A stretch of 25,145 nucleotides of DNA from an uncultured Clostridia bacterium (GCA_937919155.1 CALFPM010000026.1:1-25145); one strand, 5' to 3'; shown: positions 1-7,360, counted from the stretch's first letter. The notes: generated from the letters alone by a model not told the origin. Translations and numbers: made by a program.

Positions 1-618
1 GGCGTTGGGGACACAACGGATATGCTGATGACTCTCTGCTTCGGCGTTGCAGGCATTGCAAGTCCCGTTGAGGGAGTTTATGACTTCAATCTCGGTCATT
101 TCGGCATTGATAAAATAGACCCCAAAAGTGCCATTGCGGCAGTTACCGCATCGGGTAATGACCACGCGGCTTACGACCTTTCGCCTGACGGCGCGGCTGA
201 ACTCAACAAGCAGATAAAGACCGTTGAAGGCATCTACTACTTTTCATATGCTTACAGCACCACGCAGGAGGGCAAAATCCTCGGCAAGCATATCCCCACC
301 GCATCAACCCTGCCCATTCTTTCACCCTTTGCGCTTGCAATGGGTGCATACAAGGGCACAACTGCAGGCGGCATTGAAATTGACGAATCATGGCAGGAAA
401 ATGACGGTCTTGTCAATGTTGTTTCCGCAAGATATCCCTCAGGCGAGGAATATATGTCCCTGCCCGAAAATGCAGAGGACATCACTCGCGGCATCTGGAA
501 TGTGGCACCCGTCAGCAAGGGCGACCACGGCACGGTTATCGGTCTCAACTCCAAGGCACAGAAAACACGCGAATTTTTCATCAATCTGTTCACGATGATT
601 GACACTCTGGAAAGGTAG
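1..618 (+). CDS. Lipase (alpha/beta hydrolase), C-terminal part, 5' end outside window
   Basis: The frame is open from base 1 to TAG at 616-618, giving about 205 residues with no visible start, so the gene begins upstream. The end resembles Gram-positive secreted triacylglycerol lipases of the staphylococcal/Geobacillus type. A WQENDGLVN segment supplies the likely catalytic Asp (codon 403-405), and GDHGTVIG near the C-terminus supplies the likely catalytic His (codon 525-527). The nucleophile Ser (GxSxG) and any signal peptide would lie upstream and cannot be checked. The role would be hydrolysis of ester lipids, probably at the surface or outside the cell. Two small hydrophobic proteins follow closely and may be co-transcribed. 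Seen: the Asp and His contexts and their order. Inferred: lipase activity and export. Another alpha/beta-hydrolase esterase is possible. Confidence 0.7.
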   Translation, partial: GVGDTTDMLMTLCFGVAGIASPVEGVYDFNLGHFGIDKIDPKSAIAAVTASGNDHAAYDLSPDGAAELNKQIKTVEGIYYFSYAYSTTQEGKILGKHIPTASTLPILSPFALAMGAYKGTTAGGIEIDESWQENDGLVNVVSARYPSGEEYMSLPENAEDITRGIWNVAPVSKGDHGTVIGLNSKAQKTREFFINLFTMIDTLER

Positions 619-624
619 GATATT

Positions 625-837
625 ATGGGTACATCAATTCTTTTGGTTTTTCTCGCACCTTTAATGGCTCTTTATGCAGCAGTCGAGAATGTTTTTGGTT
701 TGTTGGGTTTTGATGTTTTTGAAAAGCTGTCACAGTTTGTAGCCGAAAATTCTGATAAAATCATTGAATTTCAGATTAAAGGGATGTATGCTCTTAATTT
801 TGTATTCGGCACACTCTATTCAATGATTTTCGGTTAA
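625..837 (+). CDS. Small hydrophobic protein of unknown function (MGTS family, copy 1)
   Basis: This 70-residue protein starts 7 bases after the lipase stop. An AGGTAGGA purine stretch overlapping the lipase end can serve as ribosome binding site. Residues about 4-27 form one hydrophobic stretch rich in Leu, Ala, Val and Phe, followed by an amphipathic, charge-bearing part and a second hydrophobic stretch near the C-terminus. It begins MGTSILL, and the next gene begins MGTSVLL, so the two look like diverged paralogues. No known domain is recognised. The position suggests translational coupling to the lipase. It may be a membrane-associated or secreted helper peptide, but that is inference only. 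Confidence 0.6.
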   Translation: MGTSILLVFLAPLMALYAAVENVFGLLGFDVFEKLSQFVAENSDKIIEFQIKGMYALNFVFGTLYSMIFG

Positions 838-852
838 GAAAGGAGATTTACT

Positions 853-1095
853 ATGGGCACCTCAGTGCTTTTAGCACCCTTTATTCTTCCTATGATTTTT
901 GCCGCAATTGTAAATATGTTGTTTGATGCGGAATCAAGAACGGAATTATTTCATATGTTTGGTATGCTTTTCAGCGAGGAAGCTTTTGATATTTATGCCG
1001 AGGCTTTCAGAAAGTTCACAAGCCCCGAATTTCTGGAACAGATAAAAGAGCCTGTCGGTCAGATTATCGAAGGAATTTTATCTCTGTTTTCATAA
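853..1095 (+). CDS. Small hydrophobic protein of unknown function (MGTS family, copy 2)
   Basis: This 80-residue protein is preceded by a clear AAAGGAG ribosome binding site, with the ATG 15 bases after the previous stop. It starts MGTSVLL, matching the start of the upstream 70-residue protein. Residues about 5-24 are strongly hydrophobic and carry few charges. The rest is amphipathic with acidic and aromatic residues (FSEEAFDIYAEAF) and a hydrophobic C-terminus ending in LFS. The layout of hydrophobic N-terminus, amphipathic middle and hydrophobic end is shared with copy 1, although identity beyond the first residues is low. Function is unknown. Two hairpins follow within 20-70 bases, so this is probably the last gene of the lipase transcript. 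Confidence 0.6.
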   Translation: MGTSVLLAPFILPMIFAAIVNMLFDAESRTELFHMFGMLFSEEAFDIYAEAFRKFTSPEFLEQIKEPVGQIIEGILSLFS

Positions 1096-1136
1096 CAGTA
1101 TCGTTTTTACACATTACGGTTGCCGTAAGTATGCAC

Positions 1137-1163
1137 AAAACCGAACTCAAGAATTCGGTTTTT
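1137..1163 (+). terminator. Intrinsic terminator after the lipase/small-protein group
   Basis: The stem AACCGAA (1139-1145) pairs with TTCGGTT (1154-1160) around an 8-base loop and is followed by a short T run. It sits 42 bases after the last small ORF. Confidence 0.6.
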
Positions 1164-1308
1164 CCGACCCAAATAAGACTGAATATAATAACAAATATTT
1201 AATAAGACTTACTTACCTACCTTCAGGGCGGATTGGTCGGCGTGAGAGTTGTTTGCAGTTTTATCTCTATATTTTATCTATAAAATTTATATATATATCA
1301 TTATCACC

Positions 1309-1337
1309 AAAAAAGGCCGCTTTTTGCGGTCTTTTTT
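1309..1337 (+). terminator. Intrinsic terminator upstream of glyQS
   Basis: GGCCGC pairs with GCGGTC (one G-T pair) around a TTTTT loop. The stem is extended by A-run/T-run pairing and followed by six T. The flanking A and T runs make it usable from either strand. It isolates glyQS from upstream transcription. Confidence 0.7.
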
Positions 1338-1358
1338 AGTTGCGGAAAGCATTGATTT

Positions 1359-1387
1359 TTTACATATTTTGGGGTATCATATAAAAT
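1359..1387 (+). promoter_or_regulatory. Sigma-A-type promoter of glyQS
   Basis: TTTACA (1359-1364), a 17-base spacer and TAAAAT (1382-1387); both boxes match consensus at five of six bases. An overlapping alternative is TTGATT (1352-1357) with TATCAT (1375-1380), also 17 bases apart. The start codon is about 30 bases downstream. Confidence 0.55.
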
Positions 1388-1417
1388 GTAAAAATTTATA
1401 ATGCGGGAGTTTTGGAT

Positions 1418-2800
1418 ATGATGAAAAACACAGACAAAACCATGGAAAAAATCGTTGCTCTCTGCAAGGGCAGAGGCTTCATTTTTGCAGGCAGCGAAAT
1501 CTACGGCGGTCTTGCAAACACATGGGACTACGGCCCCCTCGGCGCAAGAATGAAAAACAACGTAAAAGACACCTGGCGCAAGCGTTTCATTCAGGAGAGA
1601 AAGAACAGCTACGAAGTTGACGCTGATATCCTCATGCATCCCAGAGTCTGGGAAGCAAGCGGTCATGTTGCAAGCTTCTCTGACCCCCTTCTTGACTGCA
1701 AGGAATGCAAGATGCGTCACAGAGCGGACAACCTTATTGATGACTTTGACCCCGAAGCACATGCAGACGGCATGACAAAGGAAGAAATGTTTGAGTACAT
1801 CAAGGCTCATTCAATTCCCTGCCCCAAGTGTGGCAAGCACAACTTCACAGGTATCAGAGAATTCAACCTGATGTTCCAGACCTTCAGAGGCGTTACCAAC
1901 GACAGCAAGAGCGTTATCTATCTCCGCCCCGAAAATGCACAGGGTGAATATGTTAACTACCTCAACGTTCAGAGAACAATGAGAGCAAAGCTTCCCTTCA
2001 GCATCGGTCAGATCGGCAAGGCTTTCAGAAATGAAATCACACCCGGCAACTTCACATTCAGAACAATCGAGTTCGAGCAGATGGAGTTCCAGACTTTCTG
2101 CAAGGAAGGCACAGACAACGAGCTTTACGATTACTTCAAGGAATACGGCATGAAGTATTATCAGGATCTCGGCATCAAGGCTGAAAATCTCCGTTACCAC
2201 GACCACGAGAAGCTTGCTCACTACGCAAAGGCTGCCTGCGACATCGAGTTCCTCTTCCCCTTCGGTTGGGGCGAAATCAACGGCACTCACAACAGAACCA
2301 ACTTCGACCTTACAAGACATCAGGAATACAGCGGTCAGAAGATGGATTATCTCGACCCCGAAACCAACGAGAAGTACATCCCCTTCATCATCGAATCAAC
2401 CTACGGTCTTGACAGAACAGTGCTTGCACTCCTCTGCGAAGCTTATGATGAAGAGGTTATTGACGCTGAAAAGAACGACACAAGAGTTGTTCTCCACCTC
2501 AGCCCCGCAATTGCTCCCTTCAAGGCAGCAGTTCTTCCCCTTTCAAAGAAGCTTTCACCCGATGCTCTCAAGGTTTACGAAAAGCTCCAGAAGAAGTTTA
2601 TGGTTGACTTTGACGAAACAGGTTCAATCGGCAAGCGTTACCGCCGCGAGGACGAAATCGGAACACCCATCTGCATCACTTTCGACTTCGACTCACTTGA
2701 GGACAATTGCGTAACCGTGCGTGACCGTGACACAATGCAGCAGGAGCGTATTTCAATCGATGCTCTTGAAGATTATATCGCAGCACGCATCAACTTTTAA
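1418..2800 (+). CDS. glyQS: Glycyl-tRNA synthetase, single-chain (bacterial/eukaryotic dimer type)
   Basis: The enzyme charges tRNA-Gly with glycine using ATP in the cytoplasm. The 460-residue length is normal for the alpha2 class II type. The N-terminal GRGFIFAGSEIYGG and WDYGPLG blocks are characteristic. Two CxxC pairs (C94/C97 and C135/C138) form the zinc-knuckle insertion. Class II motif 2 is seen at FRNEITPGNF (from F203), and motif 3 as ESTYGLDRTVLALL. The anticodon-binding domain follows, ending in the expected GTPICITFDFDS region. ATG 1418 is preferred because GGGAG lies 8 bases upstream. A TTG at 1412 would be only 2 bases from that site, and ATG 1421 is a second possibility. No T-box leader is present, so glycine-responsive control is not evident. 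No terminator separates it from oadA. Confidence 0.95.
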   Translation: MMKNTDKTMEKIVALCKGRGFIFAGSEIYGGLANTWDYGPLGARMKNNVKDTWRKRFIQERKNSYEVDADILMHPRVWEASGHVASFSDPLLDCKECKMRHRADNLIDDFDPEAHADGMTKEEMFEYIKAHSIPCPKCGKHNFTGIREFNLMFQTFRGVTNDSKSVIYLRPENAQGEYVNYLNVQRTMRAKLPFSIGQIGKAFRNEITPGNFTFRTIEFEQMEFQTFCKEGTDNELYDYFKEYGMKYYQDLGIKAENLRYHDHEKLAHYAKAACDIEFLFPFGWGEINGTHNRTNFDLTRHQEYSGQKMDYLDPETNEKYIPFIIESTYGLDRTVLALLCEAYDEEVIDAEKNDTRVVLHLSPAIAPFKAAVLPLSKKLSPDALKVYEKLQKKFMVDFDETGSIGKRYRREDEIGTPICITFDFDSLEDNCVTVRDRDTMQQERISIDALEDYIAARINF

Positions 2801-2843
2801 TTCGTGAAAAATTTCCAATAAAGAGAAAGGAATTTGAGTTTTT

Positions 2844-4223
2844 ATGAAAGTTAATTTCACAGAAACAGTGCTCAGAGATGCCAACCAGTCCCTTATCGCA
2901 ACAAGAATGCCTTTTAAAGATTTCAAGCCCGTTCTTGAAAAGCTTGACAAGGCAGGCTATTATTCACTGGAGTGCTGGGGCGGAGCAACCTTTGACTCCT
3001 GCCTTCGCTATCTCGATGAAGATCCCTGGGAGAGACTGAGAAACATCAGAAAAGCCTGCCCCAACACCAAGCTCCAGATGCTCCTCAGAGGCCAGAATCT
3101 TCTCGGCTACAAGCATTATCCCGATGACGTTGTCCGTATGTTCATCAGAAAGAGCGTTGAAAACGGCATCGATATCATCAGAATTTTTGACGCACTCAAT
3201 GACGTGCGCAACATTGAAGTGGCAGTTGACGAAACACTCAAGTGCGGTGCTCACGCATCAGGCACAATCTGCTACACAATCAGCCCCATCCACAATCTTG
3301 ACAACTATGTTAAGCTTGCAAAGCAGATTGAAGCTCTCGGCGTTCAGTCAATCTGCGTCAAGGATATGGCAGGCATTATGAGTCCTAAAGAGGGTTATGA
3401 CCTTGTTAAGGCTCTCAAGGCTAACGTAAAGGTTCCCATCGTTGTTCACACTCACTCAACAACAGGCCTCGGCTTTATGACTCTTCTCAAGTGCGTTGAA
3501 GCAGGCGCAGACGTTATCGACTCGGCTATTTCCTGCTTCTCAGGCGGCACATCACAGCCTGCAACAGAAACTCTTGTTTACACTCTCAAGCAGTACGGCT
3601 ACGAAGTTGATGTTGATGAAAACGTATGCAAGGAAATCAACGATTTCTTCAAGCCCATCCGTGCGAAGGCACTTGAAAGCGGTCTTCTCAATCCCGTTGT
3701 TATGGGCACTCAGACAGACGCTCTTATTTATCAGATTCCCGGCGGTATGCTTTCAAACCTTGTTGCTCAGCTTACTGCACAGAAGAAGCTTGATAAACTT
3801 GACGAAGTTCTTCTCGAGACTCCCAGAGTCCGTGAAGACCTCGGTTATCCTCCCCTTGTAACTCCCATGAGCCAGATGGTTGGTGTTCAGGCAACTGCAA
3901 ATGTTCTTGCAGGCGAAAGATACAAGAACATCTCCAAGGAAGTAAAGAGCTACATCAAGGGCGAATACGGTCAGGCACCCGGCAAGGTGAGCGAAGAGCT
4001 CCAGAAGCTTGTTCTCGGCGATGAAGCACCCTTCACCGGCAGATTTGCAGACACCCTTGAACCCGGCATGGATGAAGCAAGAGCATATCTCGGCGACAGA
4101 GCAACCTGCGATGAAGATGTTCTTTCATACATTGCATTCCCTGCTCAGGCAGAGGCATTCTTCGAAAAGCGTGAAGCAAAGAAGAAGAACACATTCGCTT
4201 ACACAATCAAGAGAGTTGACTGA
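2844..4223 (+). CDS. oadA: Oxaloacetate decarboxylase alpha subunit, carboxyltransferase only (no biotin domain)
   Basis: This 459-residue protein belongs to the transcarboxylase-5S/OadA/pyruvate carboxylase-CT family. It moves the carboxyl group of oxaloacetate onto biotin, releasing pyruvate. The TIM-barrel signature is complete: TETVLRDANQ at the N-terminus (D12, Q15), CVKDMAG with the lysine expected to be carbamylated (K173), and VVHTHSTTG with metal-ligand histidines H202 and H204. The post-barrel PYC_OADA region follows. Klebsiella-type OadA carries a C-terminal biotin domain; here the protein stops before it, and the biotin carrier is a separate gene two positions downstream. AAAGGA lies 11 bases before the ATG. 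It is followed after 11 bases by oadG. Pyruvate carboxylase subunit B is an alternative label, but the gamma and beta subunits in the same operon favour the sodium pump. Confidence 0.9.
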   Translation: MKVNFTETVLRDANQSLIATRMPFKDFKPVLEKLDKAGYYSLECWGGATFDSCLRYLDEDPWERLRNIRKACPNTKLQMLLRGQNLLGYKHYPDDVVRMFIRKSVENGIDIIRIFDALNDVRNIEVAVDETLKCGAHASGTICYTISPIHNLDNYVKLAKQIEALGVQSICVKDMAGIMSPKEGYDLVKALKANVKVPIVVHTHSTTGLGFMTLLKCVEAGADVIDSAISCFSGGTSQPATETLVYTLKQYGYEVDVDENVCKEINDFFKPIRAKALESGLLNPVVMGTQTDALIYQIPGGMLSNLVAQLTAQKKLDKLDEVLLETPRVREDLGYPPLVTPMSQMVGVQATANVLAGERYKNISKEVKSYIKGEYGQAPGKVSEELQKLVLGDEAPFTGRFADTLEPGMDEARAYLGDRATCDEDVLSYIAFPAQAEAFFEKREAKKKNTFAYTIKRVD

Positions 4224-4234
4224 GGGTGACGGAT

Positions 4235-4732
4235 ATGTTTGCAGATAAAATAGAACTGACAATGTCGGAAACAATGCTCGTTGCGGTTGCAGGCATCGTA
4301 GTGGTTCTTCTTGAACTCGCAATCCTTGCAGTCCTCATTGTTCTCCTTTCAAAAGTATTCAAAGCCATTGAAGACAAGCTCACAACATCTCCCGAGGAGT
4401 ACGCCGCAAGCAACGCTTCATCCGCTCCCGCCGCAGCACCTGTTCAGGCAACACCTGCAGCTGCTCCCGCAGTTTCCGTTGCAGGCGGTATACGCCTTAT
4501 CGACACCGATGAGCGCACAGCAGCAGTTGTGATGGCGCTTGTAAGCGATCAGAGCGGCATTCCCCTTGAAAAACTCAGCTTCAAGTCAATCAGATGCCTT
4601 GCTCCCGCAGGTCTCGAGCTTGAAGGTGTTGATGAAAACACCGTTGCAACAATCATGGCAATCGTAAGTAACGAAAGCGGCATTCCCCTTGAAAGACTCA
4701 TCTTCAAATCAATCAAGAAAGTGGAGGAATAA
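4235..4732 (+). CDS. oadG: Sodium-pump decarboxylase gamma subunit (OadG-like) with a duplicated C-terminal motif
   Basis: This protein of about 165 residues has one N-terminal membrane helix (residues about 9-36, rich in Val, Leu and Ile), then an Ala/Pro-rich linker and a soluble tail. This is the usual build of OadG, which ties the carboxyltransferase to the membrane beta subunit. The tail is unusual: two copies of a roughly 30-residue unit (about 92-121 and 133-162), both reading MA(L/I)VS(D/N)xSGIPLE(K/R)LxFKSI. ATG 4235 is chosen because GAGGGTGA sits just upstream; a GTG at 4226 in the same frame would have its site inside the oadA end. It is five bases from the biotin-carrier gene, whose ribosome site overlaps its last codons. 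Assignment rests on topology and operon position. Confidence 0.75.
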   Translation: MFADKIELTMSETMLVAVAGIVVVLLELAILAVLIVLLSKVFKAIEDKLTTSPEEYAASNASSAPAAAPVQATPAAAPAVSVAGGIRLIDTDERTAAVVMALVSDQSGIPLEKLSFKSIRCLAPAGLELEGVDENTVATIMAIVSNESGIPLERLIFKSIKKVEE

Positions 4733-4737
4733 TCATT

Positions 4738-5172
4738 ATGAAATACATTGTAAATCTTAACGGCAAAGCATACGAAGTAATCGTTGAAGAAGGCGAAGCA
4801 GTTATCGCAAACGTAACAGATGCAGTTATCCCTGCAGCACCCGTTGCAGCTCCCGTTGCTGCACCTGCAGCTGCTCCTGTTGCTCCTGCAGCAGCTCCCG
4901 CTCCCGAGGCTGCACCTGCTGCACCCGCTGCTCCCGCTACTCCCGCTGCTCCCGCAGACGGCACAAAAATTGCTGCTCCCATGCCCGGCACAATCCTTGC
5001 AGTTAACACTGCAGTCGGCTCAAGCGTTAACGCAGGTGATGTTATCATCGTTCTTGAAGCTATGAAAATGGAAAACGAAATCGTTGCTCCCTGCGCAGGC
5101 ACAGTGAAGCAGATTCTCGTTTCAAAGGGCTCAACAGTTGATACTGACGAGGTTCTCGCAGTTATCGGCTAA
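4738..5172 (+). CDS. Biotin/lipoyl carrier protein of the decarboxylase (BCCP/GcdC-like)
   Basis: This 144-residue biotin carrier shuttles carboxybiotin from the carboxyltransferase to the membrane beta subunit. It has an N-terminal strand region (about 1-30), a flexible Ala/Pro linker (about 32-73) and a complete biotinyl domain. That domain has the PMPGTI turn and EAMKMENE, whose second Lys-type position K110 is the biotinylation site. It lies 34 residues from the C-terminus, as is typical. GGAGG (4723-4727) lies 10 bases before the ATG. The linker is encoded by a GC-rich run of GCT/GCA/CCC codons that looks repetitive at DNA level, but this is ordinary for swinging-arm linkers. Symbols such as gcdC, mmdC or oadC are used for related genes, so none is assigned. 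Confidence 0.9.
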   Translation: MKYIVNLNGKAYEVIVEEGEAVIANVTDAVIPAAPVAAPVAAPAAAPVAPAAAPAPEAAPAAPAAPATPAAPADGTKIAAPMPGTILAVNTAVGSSVNAGDVIIVLEAMKMENEIVAPCAGTVKQILVSKGSTVDTDEVLAVIG

Positions 5173-5186
5173 GGAGGCTCCACAAA

Positions 5187-6380
5187 ATGGAATTTATTGT
5201 TAATATCGCAAAAGGAATCTGGGAGAACTCAGGTTTCTCTATGCTTTTCACTCAGGAAGGCGGCTGGAAATACGCTGTAATGATTCTCGTTGCTTTCGTA
5301 TTCCTTTATCTTGCCATCGCCAAGAAATTTGAACCCCTTCTTCTTGTGCCCATTGCATTCGGTATTTTGCTTGCAAATATGCCCGGCGCAGGTCTTATGG
5401 CAGACCCCACAGGCATTATGGACACATCCAACATCGTTGAAGGCGCTCATTGGTATGACTCGGGTGTTCTCAGGCTGATTTACGCAGGCGTCAAGAGTTC
5501 AATCTTCCCCTGCCTTATCTTCCTCGGAATCGGCGCAATGACAGACTTCGGTCCTCTTCTTGCAAACCCCGTCAGCCTTCTTCTCGGTGCGGCGGCTCAG
5601 CTCGGCATTTATGTTGCATTCGTTGTGGCAATTCTTCTCGGATTCACTCCTCAGGAAGCTGCTTCAATCGCAATCATCGGCGGCGCAGACGGCCCCACGG
5701 CAATTCTCGTTGCCTCAAAGCTTGCAGGTCATCTGCTTGCACCCATCGCCCTTGCCGCATATTCTTATATGGCACTTATCCCCATCATTCAGCCCCCTCT
5801 TATGAAGCTTCTCACCACCAAGAAGGAAAGAGAAGTTGAAATGAAGCAGCTCCGCAAGGTAAGCAAGGTTGAAAAGATAATTTTCCCCATCGTTGTTTTT
5901 GTTATCGTTGCTCTCCTGCTTCCCGATGCAGCTCCCCTTATCGGTATGCTTATGTTCGGCAATCTGCTTAAGGAATGCGGCGTTACGGACAGACTCAGCG
6001 AAACCGCACAGAATGCACTCACCAACATCGTCACAATTATGCTCGGCGTTACCGTTGGTGCAACCGCAAACGGCGTTGACTTCATTCAGACAAAAACACT
6101 TCTCATTGTTGTTCTCGGTCTTTGCGCATTTGCATTCTCAACCGTAGGCGGCATTCTTCTCGGCAAGCTTCTTTATGTTGTTACAGGCGGCAAAATCAAT
6201 CCCCTCATCGGTGCGGCAGGTGTTTCCGCCGTTCCCATGGCAGCCCGTGTTGCACAGGCGGAAGGCAGAAAGTACAATCCCACAAACTTCCTTCTTATGC
6301 ACGCAATGGGTCCCAATGTTGCAGGTGTTATCGGTTCCGCCGTTGCAGCAGGCTTCCTGCTTCTTATGTTCCAGAAATAA
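5187..6380 (+). CDS. oadB: Sodium-translocating decarboxylase beta subunit, membrane carboxybiotin decarboxylase
   Basis: This 397-residue polytopic membrane protein decarboxylates carboxybiotin and exports Na+ at the expense of that reaction. The family hallmarks are present: GIGAMTDFGPL, GGADGPTAI with the acidic residue D168 matching the essential Asp of Klebsiella OadB, NPLIGAAGVSAVPMAARV and HAMGPNVAGVIGSAVAAG. Hydrophobic segments fill the chain, with one polar loop near residues 207-228 (KEREVEMKQLRK). AAGGAGG stands 9 bases before the ATG. It is the last gene of the operon and ends 5 bases before a strong terminator. Within the family, substrate (oxaloacetate, glutaconyl-CoA or methylmalonyl-CoA) is set by the carboxyltransferase; the 5S/OadA-type partner here indicates oxaloacetate. 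Confidence 0.92.
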   Translation: MEFIVNIAKGIWENSGFSMLFTQEGGWKYAVMILVAFVFLYLAIAKKFEPLLLVPIAFGILLANMPGAGLMADPTGIMDTSNIVEGAHWYDSGVLRLIYAGVKSSIFPCLIFLGIGAMTDFGPLLANPVSLLLGAAAQLGIYVAFVVAILLGFTPQEAASIAIIGGADGPTAILVASKLAGHLLAPIALAAYSYMALIPIIQPPLMKLLTTKKEREVEMKQLRKVSKVEKIIFPIVVFVIVALLLPDAAPLIGMLMFGNLLKECGVTDRLSETAQNALTNIVTIMLGVTVGATANGVDFIQTKTLLIVVLGLCAFAFSTVGGILLGKLLYVVTGGKINPLIGAAGVSAVPMAARVAQAEGRKYNPTNFLLMHAMGPNVAGVIGSAVAAGFLLLMFQK

Positions 6381-6385
6381 GTTTT

Positions 6386-6415
6386 TTAAAGGACAGCTTC
6401 GGCTGTCCTTTTTTA
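6386..6415 (+). terminator. Intrinsic terminator of the decarboxylase operon
   Basis: The stem GGACAGC/GCTGTCC closes a TTCG tetraloop and is flanked by A and T runs (TTTTTT after the stem). It is a textbook rho-independent terminator directly after oadB. Confidence 0.9.
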
Positions 6416-6421
6416 AGGCTC

Positions 6422-6450
6422 TTGACTTTTGCGATGTAAAGTGATAAAAT
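6422..6450 (+). promoter_or_regulatory. Promoter of the DUF554 gene
   Basis: TTGACT (6422-6427), a 17-base spacer and TAAAAT (6445-6450), with a TG two bases upstream of the -10 box. It lies between the oadB terminator and the DUF554 start. Confidence 0.65.
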
Positions 6451-6477
6451 CCTATTATTCAAAAAGCAGGTGATTTT

Positions 6478-7203
6478 ATGACAGGCACATTGGTCAATGC
6501 CGTTGTAGTTGTTGTCGGCGGTCTTATCGGCATACTGCTGAAAAAAGGCATCAAAGAAAGCTACACACAGAGCATCAACAAGGCGCTCGGTCTTGCGGTG
6601 CTGATTATCGGCATAAACGGCGTTATTGCGAATATGTTCACCGAGGAAAACGGCAAACTTTCAAGCAGCGGCGAGCTGCTGCTGGTTGTTTTTCTTGTTA
6701 TCGGCACATTCATCGGCGAACTTCTGAATCTTGACGGGCGTTTCGGCAAATTCTGCAAAGGAATCGAAAACAAATTCAGATCCGATGGATTCGCCTCGGG
6801 CTTCATCAACGGTACGGTGCTTTTCTGCGTTGGCGCAATGTCCATAGTCGGCTCAATCAATGACGGTCTCACGGGCGACAGCTCTGTTTTGCTCGTGAAA
6901 AGCGCGCTGGACTTCGTTAATGCCGTTATTTTCGGCGCAACCCTCGGCTACGGCGTTATTTTCACCTTTATCCCCATTCTTATTTATCAGGGCGGAATCT
7001 CCCTGCTTGCAGGGTCATTAAGCGGTATTTTGCAAGGTGAACTGCTTGAGCAGATATGTATGGTCGGCTACGCAATAATTATGGCAATCGGTTTTAATTT
7101 CCTGCTGAAAGACAAGTTCAGGACCCTCAATATGGTTCCTGCGCTGCTTCTCCCCGTTGCTTATCATTACATATTGATTTTGATAAATTATATCAGGGCA
7201 TAA
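6478..7203 (+). CDS. DUF554 family integral membrane protein
   Basis: This 241-residue protein matches the DUF554 (YdfK-like) family. It starts MTGTLVNA followed by a Val/Gly-rich helix (VVVVVGGLIGILLKKG), then the IGTFIGELLNLD block and the SGFINGTVLFCVGAMSIVGS segment that is typical of the family. The end is hydrophobic. About six to seven membrane helices are visible. No biochemical role is established for the family; a transport function is sometimes presumed. The gene has its own promoter and its own downstream terminator, so it is monocistronic. CAGGTGA serves as ribosome binding site 5 bases before the ATG. Confidence 0.85.
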   Translation: MTGTLVNAVVVVVGGLIGILLKKGIKESYTQSINKALGLAVLIIGINGVIANMFTEENGKLSSSGELLLVVFLVIGTFIGELLNLDGRFGKFCKGIENKFRSDGFASGFINGTVLFCVGAMSIVGSINDGLTGDSSVLLVKSALDFVNAVIFGATLGYGVIFTFIPILIYQGGISLLAGSLSGILQGELLEQICMVGYAIIMAIGFNFLLKDKFRTLNMVPALLLPVAYHYILILINYIRA

Positions 7204-7208
7204 AATTT

Positions 7209-7246
7209 GCGGTACCTTTCGAATGAAAGATACCGCGGTTTTTTTA
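7209..7246 (+). terminator. Intrinsic terminator after the DUF554 gene, shared with the convergent small ORF
   Basis: GCGGTACCTTTC (7209-7220) pairs with GAAAGATACCGC (7225-7236), with one mismatch, and is followed by a run of seven or more T. On the minus strand the trailing T run is weaker, so it may end both transcripts but favours the plus strand. Confidence 0.8.
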
Positions 7247-7360
7247 GTAGTTTTCGTTCTTCTTCTTGTTCTGAGCGTTGTTCTGGTTGTTCTTGTTCTG
7301 CTGGTTGTTCTGAGCGTTGTTGTTCTGCTTGTTCTGATTCTGCTGATTGTTCTTATCCAT
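7244..7360 (-). CDS. Asn/Gln-rich 38-residue protein of unknown function
   Basis: The 38-residue protein starting MDKNNQQNQN consists of 17 Asn, 9 Gln and 6 Lys, with no hydrophobic core, and ends in a Lys-rich, Tyr-terminated tail. The internal pattern NNAQN occurs twice. Translation is supported by a perfect AAAAGGAG site (7370-7377) nine bases before the ATG at 7358-7360. The frame could be extended upstream to 7435 but without a site. A minus-strand promoter (7406-7435) lies at the right distance. The stop codon lies in the T run of the neighbouring terminator. The chain should be disordered. Short Asn/Gln-rich proteins occur in spore-forming Clostridia, and a link to gamma-type SASP is conceivable but not shown. 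Confidence 0.6.
   Translation of the reverse strand: MDKNNQQNQNKQNNNAQNNQQNKNNQNNAQNKKKNENY

Larger units (their letters stand above)
1096..1417. other. Intergenic region between the lipase group and glyQS
   Basis: No gene is supported in these 322 bases. A small perfect hairpin (TTACGG-TTG-CCGTAA, 1114-1128) lies just ahead of a terminator at 1137-1163. A second terminator is at 1309-1337 and the glyQS promoter at 1359-1387. The stretch 1165-1308 is AT-rich with a GC-richer core (about 1222-1250) and a nine-base direct repeat AATAAGACT (near 1172 and 1200). It shows no T-box leader for glyQS: the AGGGTGG-type specificity bulge is absent. Confidence 0.6.

Noticed and set aside
1165..1417. 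A glycine T-box leader for glyQS
   Set aside because: Expected for many Gram-positive glyQS genes, but no AGGGTGG-type T-box sequence or specifier stem is visible.
1304..2320. Long minus-strand open frames opposite glyQS
   Set aside because: They are shadows of the synthetase codon pattern; no ribosome site or recognisable product.
4810..4965. A repeat array or minisatellite in the GC-rich Ala/Pro codons
   Set aside because: It encodes the flexible linker of the biotin carrier; the repetition comes from alternating Ala and Pro codons.
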